Below, one piece after another: positions 36,665 through 46,616 of a stretch of 64,000 nucleotides of DNA. The DNA lies in assembly GCA_001898465.1 (NCBI GenBank), contig MKTX01000007.1, positions 1-64,000 of the forward strand, given 5' to 3'. A program made the translations under genes and the position numbers. Source of the stretch: Sphingobacteriales bacterium 39-19 (lineage in GTDB: Bacteria > Bacteroidota > Bacteroidia > Chitinophagales > Chitinophagaceae). Positions within the stretch are counted from its first letter, which is position 1. Each line of letters opens with the position of its first letter. Under the pieces are notes generated by a model, which did not search any database, was not told the origin of the DNA, and saw only the letters and a program-made list of their open reading frames with translations.

Positions 36665-39600
36665 ATGAGAATTAAATCAATATTAGCAGGCCTATGCTTA
36701 ACTACTTTATCCGTACAAGCTCAAAACTTATCTACCCAACAGGTACAACAACTTTTGCAAAAAAATGCAGGGAAATCAATGGGGATCGACTGGCAACAGG
36801 CAATAGTATCCGATGCATACCATAATAAATTTGCCGGTACTGATATGGTTTATCTTCAACAAGCTTATTTAGGCATCCCGGTTTATAATAAAATTGTAAC
36901 GATGGCCTTTAAGGAAGCATCTTTGAAAAACCAAAGCGGCCATTTTATAGAAAGCCTGGATAAAAAAGTAAATGATAAATTAGGCCAGCCTATTACCACG
37001 GCCATCCAGGCTATACAAAAAGTGATTGCTGTAAAAAAGCTGCTGGGCACTTCGGCTATCCTGCCTGTAACCGTGCAGGGAAGAAAAACAAATTATGGTA
37101 AATGCGGAATGGCACAGGAAGATATAACATCAGAACTGGTGTGGCTGCCCATGGAAAATGGAAAAGAAGTAAAGCTAGCCTGGCAAATTTTTATTGCGCC
37201 CATCCAAAGTTCTGATTATTGGCTAATGCATGTAGATGCAAAAAACAATACCCTATTAAAAGAAACCAATTTAACCATTACCTGCAATTGGGATGATCCC
37301 CATGCTACAGAAAGGAATGAACCTGTTTTAAAAATGGCGCCTGTACTGCCTGCTGCAAATTCTCTTACAGCGCCTGTATTTTTTAATACCAATAGTATTG
37401 CCAGCGCAAGTTACCGGGTGGTGCCTTACCCGGCCGAAAGCCCAAACCACCCGGGAGGTACACCTGCCGTGGTAAGTAATCCCTGGAATATGGCAGGCGG
37501 GAATGCAACAAGCCTCGGTTGGCATAGTGATGGCACTACCGATTATAATATTACCCGGGGAAATAATGTGTGGGCAAAAGAAGACCGGGCAGGAAATAAC
37601 AGCAATTCCGGTTTGCCTGCAACTTCTACCACTACACCCGATTTGAATTTTGATTTTACACCCGATTTTTCTGTAACACCTACCCAAACTACACCGGTAC
37701 AAAATCAGCAATTTAATATTACCAACTTGTTTTATTGGAATAATATTTTTCACGATATTTCTTATAATTATGGTTTTGATGAAGTGGCTGGAAATTTCCA
37801 GGCAAATAACCAGGGCCGGGGAGGCGCCGGAAATGATTATGTAAAAGCAGATGCACAAGATGGCGGCGGTACCAATAATGCTAATTTCTCAACTCCGGCC
37901 GATGGCGGAAGCGGCAGAATGCAAATGTATTTATGGAATGGATCACCTCAAATAGATGGTGATGCAGATAATGGGGTAATGGCTCATGAATTTACGCATG
38001 GTACCAGTAACCGGCTTACCGGCGGACCTTCGCAGGCCGGGTGCCTGGGCAATGCAGAACAAATGGGTGAAGGCTGGAGTGATTATTTTGGGCTGATGGT
38101 AACACAAAATTGGGCCACTACAGGCTTGAATGATGGGTATGATAAACCCAGGGGAGTGGGCACTTATGCCGTTCGGCAGCCCATTAACGGTCCCGGCATA
38201 CGGCAATATCGCTATACAACCAATATGTCAATAAACCCGCTGACTTATGCCAATCTTCCATCAGTAGCAGCACCGCATGGTGTAGGCACTATCTGGTGTA
38301 CTATTTTATGGGATATGACCTGGAATATTATTCAGCAAACCGGAAATATTAATGCCAATTTATTTGATGTAAATGCGGGAGGGGGAAATAGCATTGCCTT
38401 AAAATTAGTATTAGAAGGCATGAAACTGCAACCTTGTAGTCCCGGTTTTGTAGATGGCAGAGATGCTATATTAGCAGCAGATCAAATTTTATATAATGGG
38501 GCATTCCATTGTGCCATTGTTCAGGCTTTTGCCCGAAGGGGGGTAGGCTTCGATGCGAAACAAGGATCTTCTGACAGCAGGAATGACCAGGTAGTAGGGT
38601 TTTCTACTATTGAAAGCAAATTACAGATCACTCAAAATATAACACAACAGGAAGAAGGATTAGATGTAACCTATACCAATACCATTAGCAATGGCGCTTG
38701 CGGAGATATTGTAAATTACCAATTGGTAGATACCATCCCGGCCAATGCAACCTGGGTAAGCGGCGGCAATTATGATGCTGGAAACAGAACCGTAAAATTT
38801 ACAGTGAATCAACCCGCATCTTCAGTACAGCAATATGCTTTCACCGTAAAAATTAATACCGGCACCTATTTCCCCACGACCAATTTATTTGAAGACGGGG
38901 TTCCCAATACTACCCTATCACCACAATGGGGTACCACCGGAACCGTAGGTACAGCCTGGGTTTCATCAAATACCCGAAGCTATTCTGCCCCTTATTCTTA
39001 TTACGCAGAAAACAGGGATGTAACTTCTGACCAAAGATTATATACGGCAGCCGGAATTGCTCTTGGCGCCTCTCCGCCAAATCTTAGTTTTTGGCATTGG
39101 TTTAATACCGAGGGCAGTTATGATGGAGGCGTCCTGGAAATTAGTACCAACAATGGCAGCACCTGGAGTGATATTGGTTTCAATAATTTTATAAAAGGAG
39201 GATATAATGGCACCATGGATGCATCTACTATAATACCCGGCAGAAAAGCATGGACGGGTAATAGCAATGGATTTATAAAAACCATTGTAAATATGGTGCC
39301 TTATGCTAACCAGGTGGTGAAACTCAGGTATCGTTTTACTTCAGATGATGGTACAAAACTAGAAGGTTGGTATGTGGATGATATTGCTTTAAAAAGACAA
39401 CCCGAAGTAGATATGAATTCACAATTATTCAATACCACGGGCACCCTGATCAACCAATCGGATACCTTTACATTAATATTGCCTCCTGTAGCTACTTGTG
39501 TGGCCGCAAGTATTACCAGCCAAAGTTCTATAGAGCCCGTGTGTAACGGGGGTAGTGTACAGCTCCAGGTAACTGCGGCCGGCTCTGCGCCCCTTTACCA

Positions 39601-40570
39601 ATGGCAGCAAAGTACAACCGGTTGTACCGGAATTTTTACTGATATTGCTGGCGCTACTTCATCTGTATTGCCATTAAATGCCATTACCATGGCTCAAAAT
39701 AATTATGCTTACCGTGTAAAGATTTCCAATAATTGCACCACAGCGTTTCTTTCCAATTGTATGGGTGTGCAGGTAACCCAGGGAGCTGATTTTGTGTCTC
39801 AACCCAATGACACTTCGGTATGTGCGGGAAGCAATGTTGTATTTACAGTCGCTACTTCATCTCCCGTAATGTATCAATGGCAAAAAAATACAAATGGTGC
39901 CTGGGTAGATATTCCCGGGGCATCCAATGCAACATATGAACTCAATACAGTGAATACTACCATGAACAATACTGGTTACCGGTTACATATTACCGGTAAT
40001 TGTACCGATCTTTTTTCAAATGTGGCCACATTGCATGTTACGGCTCCTCCTGCAGTAACGATAATAGCCAGCCCTTCGGCAGAAATTAGCCCGGTGAATC
40101 ACCCGCTGCTTACGGCACAGGTTACACCAGCAGGTACTTATTTTTATCAGTGGTATAAAGAAGGAAGCCCGGTAAATGGGGCTACACAACCTACCTATCA
40201 AACAAACTTGCAGGATATTGGGAACTTTACAGTTACTGTGAGTAGCGATCAAACAGGTGGCTGTAGCAATATCTCTCCGGTATTACCGCTTAAGGCAGAA
40301 GACTCTAAATTAATTTTTATATACCCTAACCCCACTACCGGAATTTTTTGGGTAGCTTATTATAAAGATCCGGGTACGCCTGCTGAGTTACGCACCCTGT
40401 CAATCTATGATGCGAAAGGAAGCCGGGTTCTGGTAAAAACAGCTACCTATGCTACTGCTTATCAGCCGGTGCAAATAGATTTATCTAATCATGCAACAGG
40501 GGTGTATATGGTTGAGCTTAAAACCGCTGCGGGTAAAAGATTAGCAAGCGCTAAAATACTTATCCGGTAA
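36665..40570 (+). CDS. M36 fungalysin-type metalloprotease with Ig-like and T9SS domains
   Basis: A 1301-residue exported protease with signal peptide MRIKSILAGLCLTTLSVQAQ. An FTP-type propeptide (about 25-200) is followed by a fungalysin catalytic domain (about 250-660) with the zinc site HEFTH at 441-445 and the third-ligand Glu in GEGWSDYFG. Next come a DUF11-like segment and a MAM/jelly-roll-like domain (about 740-920, with WYVDDIALKR). Two Ig-like repeats with VCxGG/VCAGS and YQWQ follow (about 950-1130), then another beta domain and a type-A sorting domain (IYPNPTTGIFW ... GVYMVELKTAAGKRLASAKILI). It should degrade proteins outside the cell. The next gene is a paralogue with a different domain set; this copy lacks the PA insertion seen there. 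Confidence 0.92.
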   Translation: MRIKSILAGLCLTTLSVQAQNLSTQQVQQLLQKNAGKSMGIDWQQAIVSDAYHNKFAGTDMVYLQQAYLGIPVYNKIVTMAFKEASLKNQSGHFIESLDKKVNDKLGQPITTAIQAIQKVIAVKKLLGTSAILPVTVQGRKTNYGKCGMAQEDITSELVWLPMENGKEVKLAWQIFIAPIQSSDYWLMHVDAKNNTLLKETNLTITCNWDDPHATERNEPVLKMAPVLPAANSLTAPVFFNTNSIASASYRVVPYPAESPNHPGGTPAVVSNPWNMAGGNATSLGWHSDGTTDYNITRGNNVWAKEDRAGNNSNSGLPATSTTTPDLNFDFTPDFSVTPTQTTPVQNQQFNITNLFYWNNIFHDISYNYGFDEVAGNFQANNQGRGGAGNDYVKADAQDGGGTNNANFSTPADGGSGRMQMYLWNGSPQIDGDADNGVMAHEFTHGTSNRLTGGPSQAGCLGNAEQMGEGWSDYFGLMVTQNWATTGLNDGYDKPRGVGTYAVRQPINGPGIRQYRYTTNMSINPLTYANLPSVAAPHGVGTIWCTILWDMTWNIIQQTGNINANLFDVNAGGGNSIALKLVLEGMKLQPCSPGFVDGRDAILAADQILYNGAFHCAIVQAFARRGVGFDAKQGSSDSRNDQVVGFSTIESKLQITQNITQQEEGLDVTYTNTISNGACGDIVNYQLVDTIPANATWVSGGNYDAGNRTVKFTVNQPASSVQQYAFTVKINTGTYFPTTNLFEDGVPNTTLSPQWGTTGTVGTAWVSSNTRSYSAPYSYYAENRDVTSDQRLYTAAGIALGASPPNLSFWHWFNTEGSYDGGVLEISTNNGSTWSDIGFNNFIKGGYNGTMDASTIIPGRKAWTGNSNGFIKTIVNMVPYANQVVKLRYRFTSDDGTKLEGWYVDDIALKRQPEVDMNSQLFNTTGTLINQSDTFTLILPPVATCVAASITSQSSIEPVCNGGSVQLQVTAAGSAPLYQWQQSTTGCTGIFTDIAGATSSVLPLNAITMAQNNYAYRVKISNNCTTAFLSNCMGVQVTQGADFVSQPNDTSVCAGSNVVFTVATSSPVMYQWQKNTNGAWVDIPGASNATYELNTVNTTMNNTGYRLHITGNCTDLFSNVATLHVTAPPAVTIIASPSAEISPVNHPLLTAQVTPAGTYFYQWYKEGSPVNGATQPTYQTNLQDIGNFTVTVSSDQTGGCSNISPVLPLKAEDSKLIFIYPNPTTGIFWVAYYKDPGTPAELRTLSIYDAKGSRVLVKTATYATAYQPVQIDLSNHATGVYMVELKTAAGKRLASAKILIR

Positions 40571-40600
40571 GAATTTGTAAGCCATTCTAAATAAAATTTA

Positions 40601-40638
40601 AAAGATTAAAGCTACCTTAGCTTTAATCTTTTTTTTTA
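40601..40638 (+). terminator. terminator of the first M36 gene
   Basis: AAAGATTAAAGCTA (40601-40614) pairs over 14 bp with TAGCTTTAATCTTT (40618-40631), followed by a T-run to about 40637. Confidence 0.9.
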
Positions 40639-40699
40639 ATAATTCACCGCCAAAACCTACTATTAAAAAATAAGTACAAAAAAATTAATTACTATTTAC

Positions 40700-43600
40700 A
40701 TGAAGAAAATTTTATTGTTTTCACTCCTGGCAGGCCATGTGCTATTTGCCGCTTCCCAAAATTTTGATAAGCTCGCCGCCCGGCAATTGATTTCAAAACA
40801 TGCAGATCAAATTGGCCTTTCTAAAACAGATATCTGCAACGCCATCATCAGCGATGCCTATTACAATGAAACTTCAGGTACCCGCCTCGTGTACCTGCAA
40901 CAGGGCTATTTGAACTTACCTGTTTATAATCGCATTCGTGTTTTGGCATTTAAAGATGATAAAATTGTTTCCCATACCGGTGATTTTTTACCCAACCTGG
41001 AAAAAATGATTGCCCGCAAAACTGCCGTTCCTTCTATATCTGCGGCCAAAGCCATCAAGCAGGCATTTAAAGAATCTAAAATAGAATCACCGGCCAGCAT
41101 TCCCATCGTTTTGGCGGGGCCCGATTCCAAAATGAATTTTGGAATTTTAAAAGGAGTAAACGAAGATGTGATTGCTACCTTGATGTGGTTGCCTGTACAA
41201 AATGAAACTAAAGTAAGACTGGTATGGCAGGTGCAAGTGGTACCGGCACAGCAGGCTGATTGGTGGATGCTGTATATAGATGCACACACAGGTAAATATT
41301 TATACAAGGATAATTTAACCGTACATGAAGGCCCCCAAAATAATTTCATATTTCCTGTTTCGCAAGAAACAAATCTTTTGCAAACCGAACCGGTACAGTT
41401 TTTTAAAGTAATCCATAATGGAGCTCCGCATCAAACCCAATCTTATTTTAGCCCCAGCCTGGTAGGAACGGTAAACTATAATGTAGTACCCTACCCGGCT
41501 GAAAGCCCCATACATCCCGGTGGTACACCCGCTATCAGAACAAACCCCTGGGCGAATGCCCCGGGGAATGCTACTTCATTAGGCTGGCATAACGATGGGG
41601 CTAATGATTATACCATTACAAGAGGAAATAATGTGTGGGCTACAGAAGATCGGGCCGGAACAAATGGCAGCACTATTATTACACCCACCGGACTTCCTGC
41701 TACATCTACAACCACACCCGACCCATTGAATTTTAATTTTACACCCAATTTTAGCGGAGCCTTACCTGTGCAGGCAACCAACCAGCAATTTGGAATAACC
41801 AACTTATTTTACTGGAATAATATTGTTCATGATATTACGTATCAATATGGATTTACAGAACCTGCCGGGAATTTCCAGGCAAATAACCAGGGCCGTGGAG
41901 GAGCAGGAAATGATTATGTGATTGCGATTGCCCAAAGTAGTGTAAGTACAAACAATGCCAATTTTGCAACCCCCTCCGATGGCGGCAGGGGCCGGATGCG
42001 GATGTATCTTTTTGATCAGATTCCTACCCTTACTGTGAATACACCTATTGCTATTGGCGGCAGGTACCGGGCTATTGAAAGTAATTTTAGTACCGCCAAT
42101 AAATTAAAAAATGTAGGCCCCGTAACTGCACCCGTTATCTATTATGAAGATGGCGGAAACCATGAAGCCTGTTCCGATCCCGTGAATATTCTCACGGGTA
42201 AAATTGTAATTATAAACCGGGGTAACTGCCCTTTTGTAGATAAAGTAAAAAGGGCACAACTGGCCGGCGCCGTAGCTGTAATTATGGTTAATAATGTACC
42301 CAACGAATTAATTACCATGGGTGGCGATGATAATACCATTACCATTCCTGCGGTTTCTATTACACAGGGTGATGGCGCTATTTTAATAGGCCAGGTATTC
42401 AATAATTTAAATATTACACTAGCCGGCTCTTTTGATGGCGATCTTGATGCAGGGGTGATGAGCCATGAATATACACATGGCATCAGTAACCGCTTAACCG
42501 GTGGGCCGGCAGCTTCCAGTTGCTTATCAAATGTAGAAAGCGGAGGGGAAGGCTGGAGCGATTATGTAGGTTTAATGTTAACCACTGATTGGTCTACGGC
42601 ACAACTTACCGATGGTACCAAACGGCGGCCCGTAGGTACTTATGTATTTGGCGGTTTTGGATTGCGTAATTACGATTATTCAACTGATTTTAATATCAAC
42701 AGGCTTACCTATGATAGTATGGGGAATGCCAATATTGGTGTGGAAGTACACAATATTGGTGAAATTTGGTGTTCCGCATTATGGGAAATGACCTGGGGTA
42801 TTATACAACAAACCGGGTCTATAAATCCCAATCTGTATAATGCATCGGGTACGGGAGGAAATTCAATTGCATTGAAATTGGTAATTGAAGGCATGAAACT
42901 GCAACCCTGTAACCCGGGCTTTATTTCGGCAAGAGATGGAATTTTAAAAGCAGATACACTTTTATATAATGGCGCTAACAGTTGTGCCATCTGGTCAGCT
43001 TTTGCAAAACGAGGAATGGGTTATGGTGCATCGCAGGGCAGTTCAAACAGTGGCACAGATCAAACGCCCTCTTATGCCCTGCCACCGGCGCCATCTATTA
43101 CCGTGCAACCTGCACCCGTTTCGGCTTGCGCCGGCAATAGTGCTTTATTCTATGTTACTACTACGGGTGTGGGTGCCAGTTACAACTGGCAGGTAAGTAC
43201 CGATGGCGGCAATACCTGGAATAGTGTAAACCCCGCTGTAAACAATGATAGCCTTACTTTAAATAATATCACTGTGGCTATGAACAATTACCAATACCGG
43301 GTTGTTGTATCTGGTGGATGCGGCCCTGGTGGTTCTTTCAACTCAAACAGTGCCACACTTTCAGTGAGCAGTGCAACCATATCTGTCAGCACTCAGCCAT
43401 TAGATGTAAGTACATGTGCAGGTTCTTCAGCCAGCTTTACTGTGGCAGCAACCGGCTCCGGCATTACCTACAACTGGCAGGTAAGTACCGATGGCGGCAA
43501 TACCTGGAACAGTCTTTCACCGGCAGTAACATCAGCTACTCTATTATTATCGAATGTAACACTGGCCATGAATAATTATAAATACCGGGCAGTAATTACA

Positions 43601-45589
43601 GCAAGCAGCAGTTGCCCCGGTGGTTCCAGCATAAATTCAAATGTGGCTACCCTTACCGTTACCACGGGTTCCGTTTCCATAACTACGCAACCTGCATCTA
43701 CTGCGGTTTGTGCAGGCAGCAATGTAAATTTCACAATTATGGCAACCGGTACTAACCTCACTTACAATTGGCAGGTAAGTACGGATGGGGGCAGTACCTG
43801 GAACAATCTTTCCCCGGCAGTAACAACAGCTACACTTACATTATCAAATGTTACCGCAGGTATGAATAATAACCAGTATCGTGTAAATGTAAATGGTACG
43901 GGCGGATGTGCCGGGGGTATTAATTCTAATGCTGTCACATTAACGATTAATGCGTCAACTGCTATTACTGCACAACCCACGGCGGCACCTGTTTGTACAG
44001 GAGGTAATGTGGATTTATGTGTTGTTGCATCGGGTAATAACCTTACCTATCAATGGCAATTGGGTACAGCCGGCTGCTCCGGGTCTTTTGCAGATATAGC
44101 AGGAGCTACCAATGCATGTTATCAAATTACCAATGCAACTGTTGGTATGAATAATCTTGCCTACCGGGTATTAGTAACAGGCGCTTGTGCCCCTGTTGTT
44201 ACATCCAATTGCGTAACGCTTACCGTTAACTCAGCGCCGGTATTTAATACAAACCCCGTAAATAGTATTGTATGTGCAGGTGCTAATACCAGCTTTACGG
44301 CTGCAGCAACCGGCACAAACCTTTCTTATAACTGGCAGGTAAGCACCGATGGAGGCAGTACCTGGAACAATCTTTCACCAGCAGTAACCACTGCTACATT
44401 AACTTTAAATGCTGTTACAGTTAGTATGAATAATAACCGTTACCGGGTACAGGTTACCGGTGATGGAACTTGTACAACTCCTGTAGTAAGCACCGCAGCT
44501 TCTTTAACGGTGAATGCATTGCCGGCAATCACTGCACAAGTAACAGGAGCGGGCGTTTGTGCTGGTACCAATGTATCGTTTAGTTGCACAGCCACAGGTT
44601 CCGGTTTGTCTTATCAATGGCAATCCAGCGCTGCAGGTTGTGCCGGGCCATGGACGAATATTACAGGAGCAACAAATGCTAGCCTTGCTGTAAATAATGT
44701 AAGCCTGGCAATGGATGGTACAGCTTACCGGGTTATTGTATCGGGAACTTGTGCCCCTGCTGTAACTTCTTCTTGTGGTTTATTAACTGTTATTTCAGCA
44801 GCAACTATTTCAACCCAGCCTACTGATTTAAGTGTATGTGCAGGCTCTCCGGCTACTTTCACTGTATCTGCCAATGGTACCGGTATCAGTTATCAATGGC
44901 AAATGAGTACCGATGCAGGTACCACTTATACTGATATTGCAGGTGCTACCGCAAGCACTTATTCCATAACATCAGCAACGGCGTCATTGAATAATACTAA
45001 GTACAGGGTGAAAGTTACAAATTGCGGCCCAGGCGTTTTTTCTGATGCAGCCACCCTTTCGGTTACTGACATACCGGTAGTAACCATAACGAATGTGGCA
45101 GTTAATAATATGCCCGGCATCGTATCAGTATTAACAGCAACGGTAACACCCACCGGTAATTATATATATACCTGGTATAAAAATAATGAAGTAGTACCCA
45201 ATCAAATGAATAGTACCCTGCCCCTGGCAGCCAGCGACGGGGGGATGTATAAAGTAAATGCAGCTCACGCAATTGTAGGCTGTGCCAGCACTTCCGGCGA
45301 TTTGCAGGTGGCTACACTTCCCGATATTGTGTTAATTATTACACCCAGCCCGAATGGAGGTGTGTTTAATGTCATTTATAATAATCCGGCGGCGCCTACC
45401 GGCAAATTTGAACTGAATATTTTTGATGGAAAGGGTTCTAAAGTATATCATAAATTATATGATGTTACCGTGCCTTATCAAAATATGCATGTGGAACTTA
45501 AAAATGTATCGCATGGTATTTATGGTATAGAACTGGCAGACCTAAAAGGAGTACGCATTGCAACCGGCAAGGTGCTGATTGTAAAATAA
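40700..45589 (+). CDS. M36 fungalysin-type metalloprotease with PA insertion, seven Ig-like repeats and T9SS domain
   Basis: A 1629-residue exported protease with signal peptide MKKILLFSLLAGHVLFAASQ. An FTP-type propeptide (about 25-210) is followed by a fungalysin domain interrupted by a protease-associated (PA) domain (about 474-570, KIVIINRGNCPFVDKVKRAQ). The zinc site HEYTH is at 589-593, and GGEGWSDYVG supplies the third ligand. From about 797 to 1457 run seven Ig-like repeats of 85-95 residues, each with a (V/T)CAG start and Y(N/Q)WQ strand, followed by one further beta domain. The type-A sorting domain closes the protein (TPSPNGGVFNVIY ... HGIYGIELADLKG). It is a tandem paralogue of the preceding gene. 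Several repeats are nearly identical at DNA level, so their number could vary between strains. Confidence 0.93.
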   Translation: MKKILLFSLLAGHVLFAASQNFDKLAARQLISKHADQIGLSKTDICNAIISDAYYNETSGTRLVYLQQGYLNLPVYNRIRVLAFKDDKIVSHTGDFLPNLEKMIARKTAVPSISAAKAIKQAFKESKIESPASIPIVLAGPDSKMNFGILKGVNEDVIATLMWLPVQNETKVRLVWQVQVVPAQQADWWMLYIDAHTGKYLYKDNLTVHEGPQNNFIFPVSQETNLLQTEPVQFFKVIHNGAPHQTQSYFSPSLVGTVNYNVVPYPAESPIHPGGTPAIRTNPWANAPGNATSLGWHNDGANDYTITRGNNVWATEDRAGTNGSTIITPTGLPATSTTTPDPLNFNFTPNFSGALPVQATNQQFGITNLFYWNNIVHDITYQYGFTEPAGNFQANNQGRGGAGNDYVIAIAQSSVSTNNANFATPSDGGRGRMRMYLFDQIPTLTVNTPIAIGGRYRAIESNFSTANKLKNVGPVTAPVIYYEDGGNHEACSDPVNILTGKIVIINRGNCPFVDKVKRAQLAGAVAVIMVNNVPNELITMGGDDNTITIPAVSITQGDGAILIGQVFNNLNITLAGSFDGDLDAGVMSHEYTHGISNRLTGGPAASSCLSNVESGGEGWSDYVGLMLTTDWSTAQLTDGTKRRPVGTYVFGGFGLRNYDYSTDFNINRLTYDSMGNANIGVEVHNIGEIWCSALWEMTWGIIQQTGSINPNLYNASGTGGNSIALKLVIEGMKLQPCNPGFISARDGILKADTLLYNGANSCAIWSAFAKRGMGYGASQGSSNSGTDQTPSYALPPAPSITVQPAPVSACAGNSALFYVTTTGVGASYNWQVSTDGGNTWNSVNPAVNNDSLTLNNITVAMNNYQYRVVVSGGCGPGGSFNSNSATLSVSSATISVSTQPLDVSTCAGSSASFTVAATGSGITYNWQVSTDGGNTWNSLSPAVTSATLLLSNVTLAMNNYKYRAVITASSSCPGGSSINSNVATLTVTTGSVSITTQPASTAVCAGSNVNFTIMATGTNLTYNWQVSTDGGSTWNNLSPAVTTATLTLSNVTAGMNNNQYRVNVNGTGGCAGGINSNAVTLTINASTAITAQPTAAPVCTGGNVDLCVVASGNNLTYQWQLGTAGCSGSFADIAGATNACYQITNATVGMNNLAYRVLVTGACAPVVTSNCVTLTVNSAPVFNTNPVNSIVCAGANTSFTAAATGTNLSYNWQVSTDGGSTWNNLSPAVTTATLTLNAVTVSMNNNRYRVQVTGDGTCTTPVVSTAASLTVNALPAITAQVTGAGVCAGTNVSFSCTATGSGLSYQWQSSAAGCAGPWTNITGATNASLAVNNVSLAMDGTAYRVIVSGTCAPAVTSSCGLLTVISAATISTQPTDLSVCAGSPATFTVSANGTGISYQWQMSTDAGTTYTDIAGATASTYSITSATASLNNTKYRVKVTNCGPGVFSDAATLSVTDIPVVTITNVAVNNMPGIVSVLTATVTPTGNYIYTWYKNNEVVPNQMNSTLPLAASDGGMYKVNAAHAIVGCASTSGDLQVATLPDIVLIITPSPNGGVFNVIYNNPAAPTGKFELNIFDGKGSKVYHKLYDVTVPYQNMHVELKNVSHGIYGIELADLKGVRIATGKVLIVK
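43090..45070 (+). repeat. coding repeats: seven Ig-like units
   Basis: Seven units of roughly 260-290 bp encode Ig-like domains. DNA identity is highest where AACTGGCAGGTAAGTAC and related sequence encodes NWQVSTDGG (near 43185, 43470, 43770 and 44330). Repeat copies 2, 3 and 5 are the closest pairs by eye; units 4 and 6 form a second subtype (YQWQ...AGC). The alternation of subtypes suggests block duplication. Confidence 0.7.
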
Positions 45590-45605
45590 TAAATGATTTC
45601 AAATA

Positions 45606-45642
45606 AAAAGAGAAGGGTGCAGTCGTCACCCTTCTCTTTTTT
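45606..45642. terminator. terminator between the second M36 gene and the regulator operon
   Basis: A perfect 14-bp stem, AAAAGAGAAGGGTG (45606-45619) with CACCCTTCTCTTTT (45627-45640), has A/T runs on both flanks, so it can stop both convergent transcripts. Confidence 0.92.
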
Positions 45643-45652
45643 ATTTATAAAC

Positions 45653-45946
45653 TTAGGATTGGTTTGGCTTCACATAAGTCTGCAGTATTTGTACGTAGTT
45701 TTCAAAAGCCTGAATGCCCTTTGCTGTAATTTTACAGAGAGTTTGCGGATAATTATCTTTAAAATGTTTGGTAATGGTAATATATTCCGCATCTTTTAAT
45801 TTATTAAGTTGTACACTTAGGTTACCTGCAGAAGCTTCTGTTTTTTCTTTCAGAAAAGTAAATTCAGCTTCTTTTAAACCAATTAATAGGCTAATAATGG
45901 CCAGGCGTAGCTGAGAATGCAAAAGGGGATCCAAATCTTTAAACAT
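45653..45946 (-). CDS. small winged-helix transcriptional regulator
   Basis: A 97-residue DNA-binding protein: MFKDLDPLLHSQLRLAIISLL, helix-turn-helix around FTFLKEKTEASAGNLSVQLNKLKDAEYI, wing around KDNYPQTLCKITAKGIQAFENY. This matches the small winged-helix family (HTH_34) related to ArsR/MarR. Such proteins often bind DNA as dimers and control a neighbouring membrane protein. Its start overlaps the end of the membrane-protein gene by 8 bp, and it is the last gene of the TonB-receptor operon. A palindrome in that operon's promoter is a plausible operator. Confidence 0.87.
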   Translation of the reverse strand: MFKDLDPLLHSQLRLAIISLLIGLKEAEFTFLKEKTEASAGNLSVQLNKLKDAEYITITKHFKDNYPQTLCKITAKGIQAFENYVQILQTYVKPNQS

Positions 45947-46598
45947 GTACCTTTTGATTTAATATGCTATATTTTCTTCTTAATATGATGCCGGGTATAA
46001 GCCAGGCAGCAATAGCACCTATTGCCACCAGCAACATATCATTCGCTACATGGGTATAAAGTGTAACAATAGACAGTACCCAACAAATAATTCCGCCAAT
46101 AAGCATGGGTTTAAATTTCTTAATACCCCCGGTAATAATTCCCGGGAACCCATACCAAAGTAAAAAATAGGCGCTTGTAAATTCAGAAAAATGAAAAGCG
46201 GCTTTTTTCCCCGTAATAGAAAAAAAATCACTTTGCAGTATATTCAGTTCATTAAAAACAGCCGAGTTTATCCAAACGATCATACCAATGCCAATACCAA
46301 ATACCATCCATATTAAATTAATGGCTACATCATCATAATGTATTGCTTTTCGGTTCTTTGATTGTTTTATACTTACATATACCTGTATGATGAGGGCAAT
46401 TACAGTGAGGAACCAAATAGAAAATGGCAGTGTAATTACTTCTTTGATTTCTAAAAATGTTTCAATAGAGCAAACAGGAATTACAATGCCCCATAGCATA
46501 GGGCCAATACCCGAATCATGTAAATTATTTTTAGCGGTATTAATCATTTTATTGATCAATACAAAGCTTTCTTCGTATGATAATTCTTTATCCTTCAT
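45939..46598 (-). CDS. multi-pass membrane protein paired with winged-helix regulator
   Basis: A 219-residue protein with a cytoplasmic N-terminus (MKDKELSYEESFVLINKMIN) and about five to six hydrophobic segments, ending in a short basic tail. The motif L(S/T)YEESF-x-LI-x-xMI is seen in membrane proteins found next to small HTH_34 regulators in Bacteroidota. No transport or enzyme motif is visible. Overlap of its end with the regulator start implies coupled translation, and a signalling or regulatory role for the pair is the likely reading. Function unknown. Confidence 0.78.
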   Translation of the reverse strand: MKDKELSYEESFVLINKMINTAKNNLHDSGIGPMLWGIVIPVCSIETFLEIKEVITLPFSIWFLTVIALIIQVYVSIKQSKNRKAIHYDDVAINLIWMVFGIGIGMIVWINSAVFNELNILQSDFFSITGKKAAFHFSEFTSAYFLLWYGFPGIITGGIKKFKPMLIGGIICWVLSIVTLYTHVANDMLLVAIGAIAAWLIPGIILRRKYSILNQKVHV

Positions 46599-46616
46599 GG
46601 GTTTTTATTAAAAGGG

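Noticed and set aside
37328-37858. 176-codon frame antisense to the first M36 gene
   Set aside because: It lies entirely opposite the catalytic domain, with Cys/Ile-rich composition typical of an antisense shadow.
43090-45070. CRISPR-like periodic repeats
   Set aside because: The repeats are in frame within a large ORF and encode Ig-like domains of 85-95 residues; there is no short repeat-spacer pattern.
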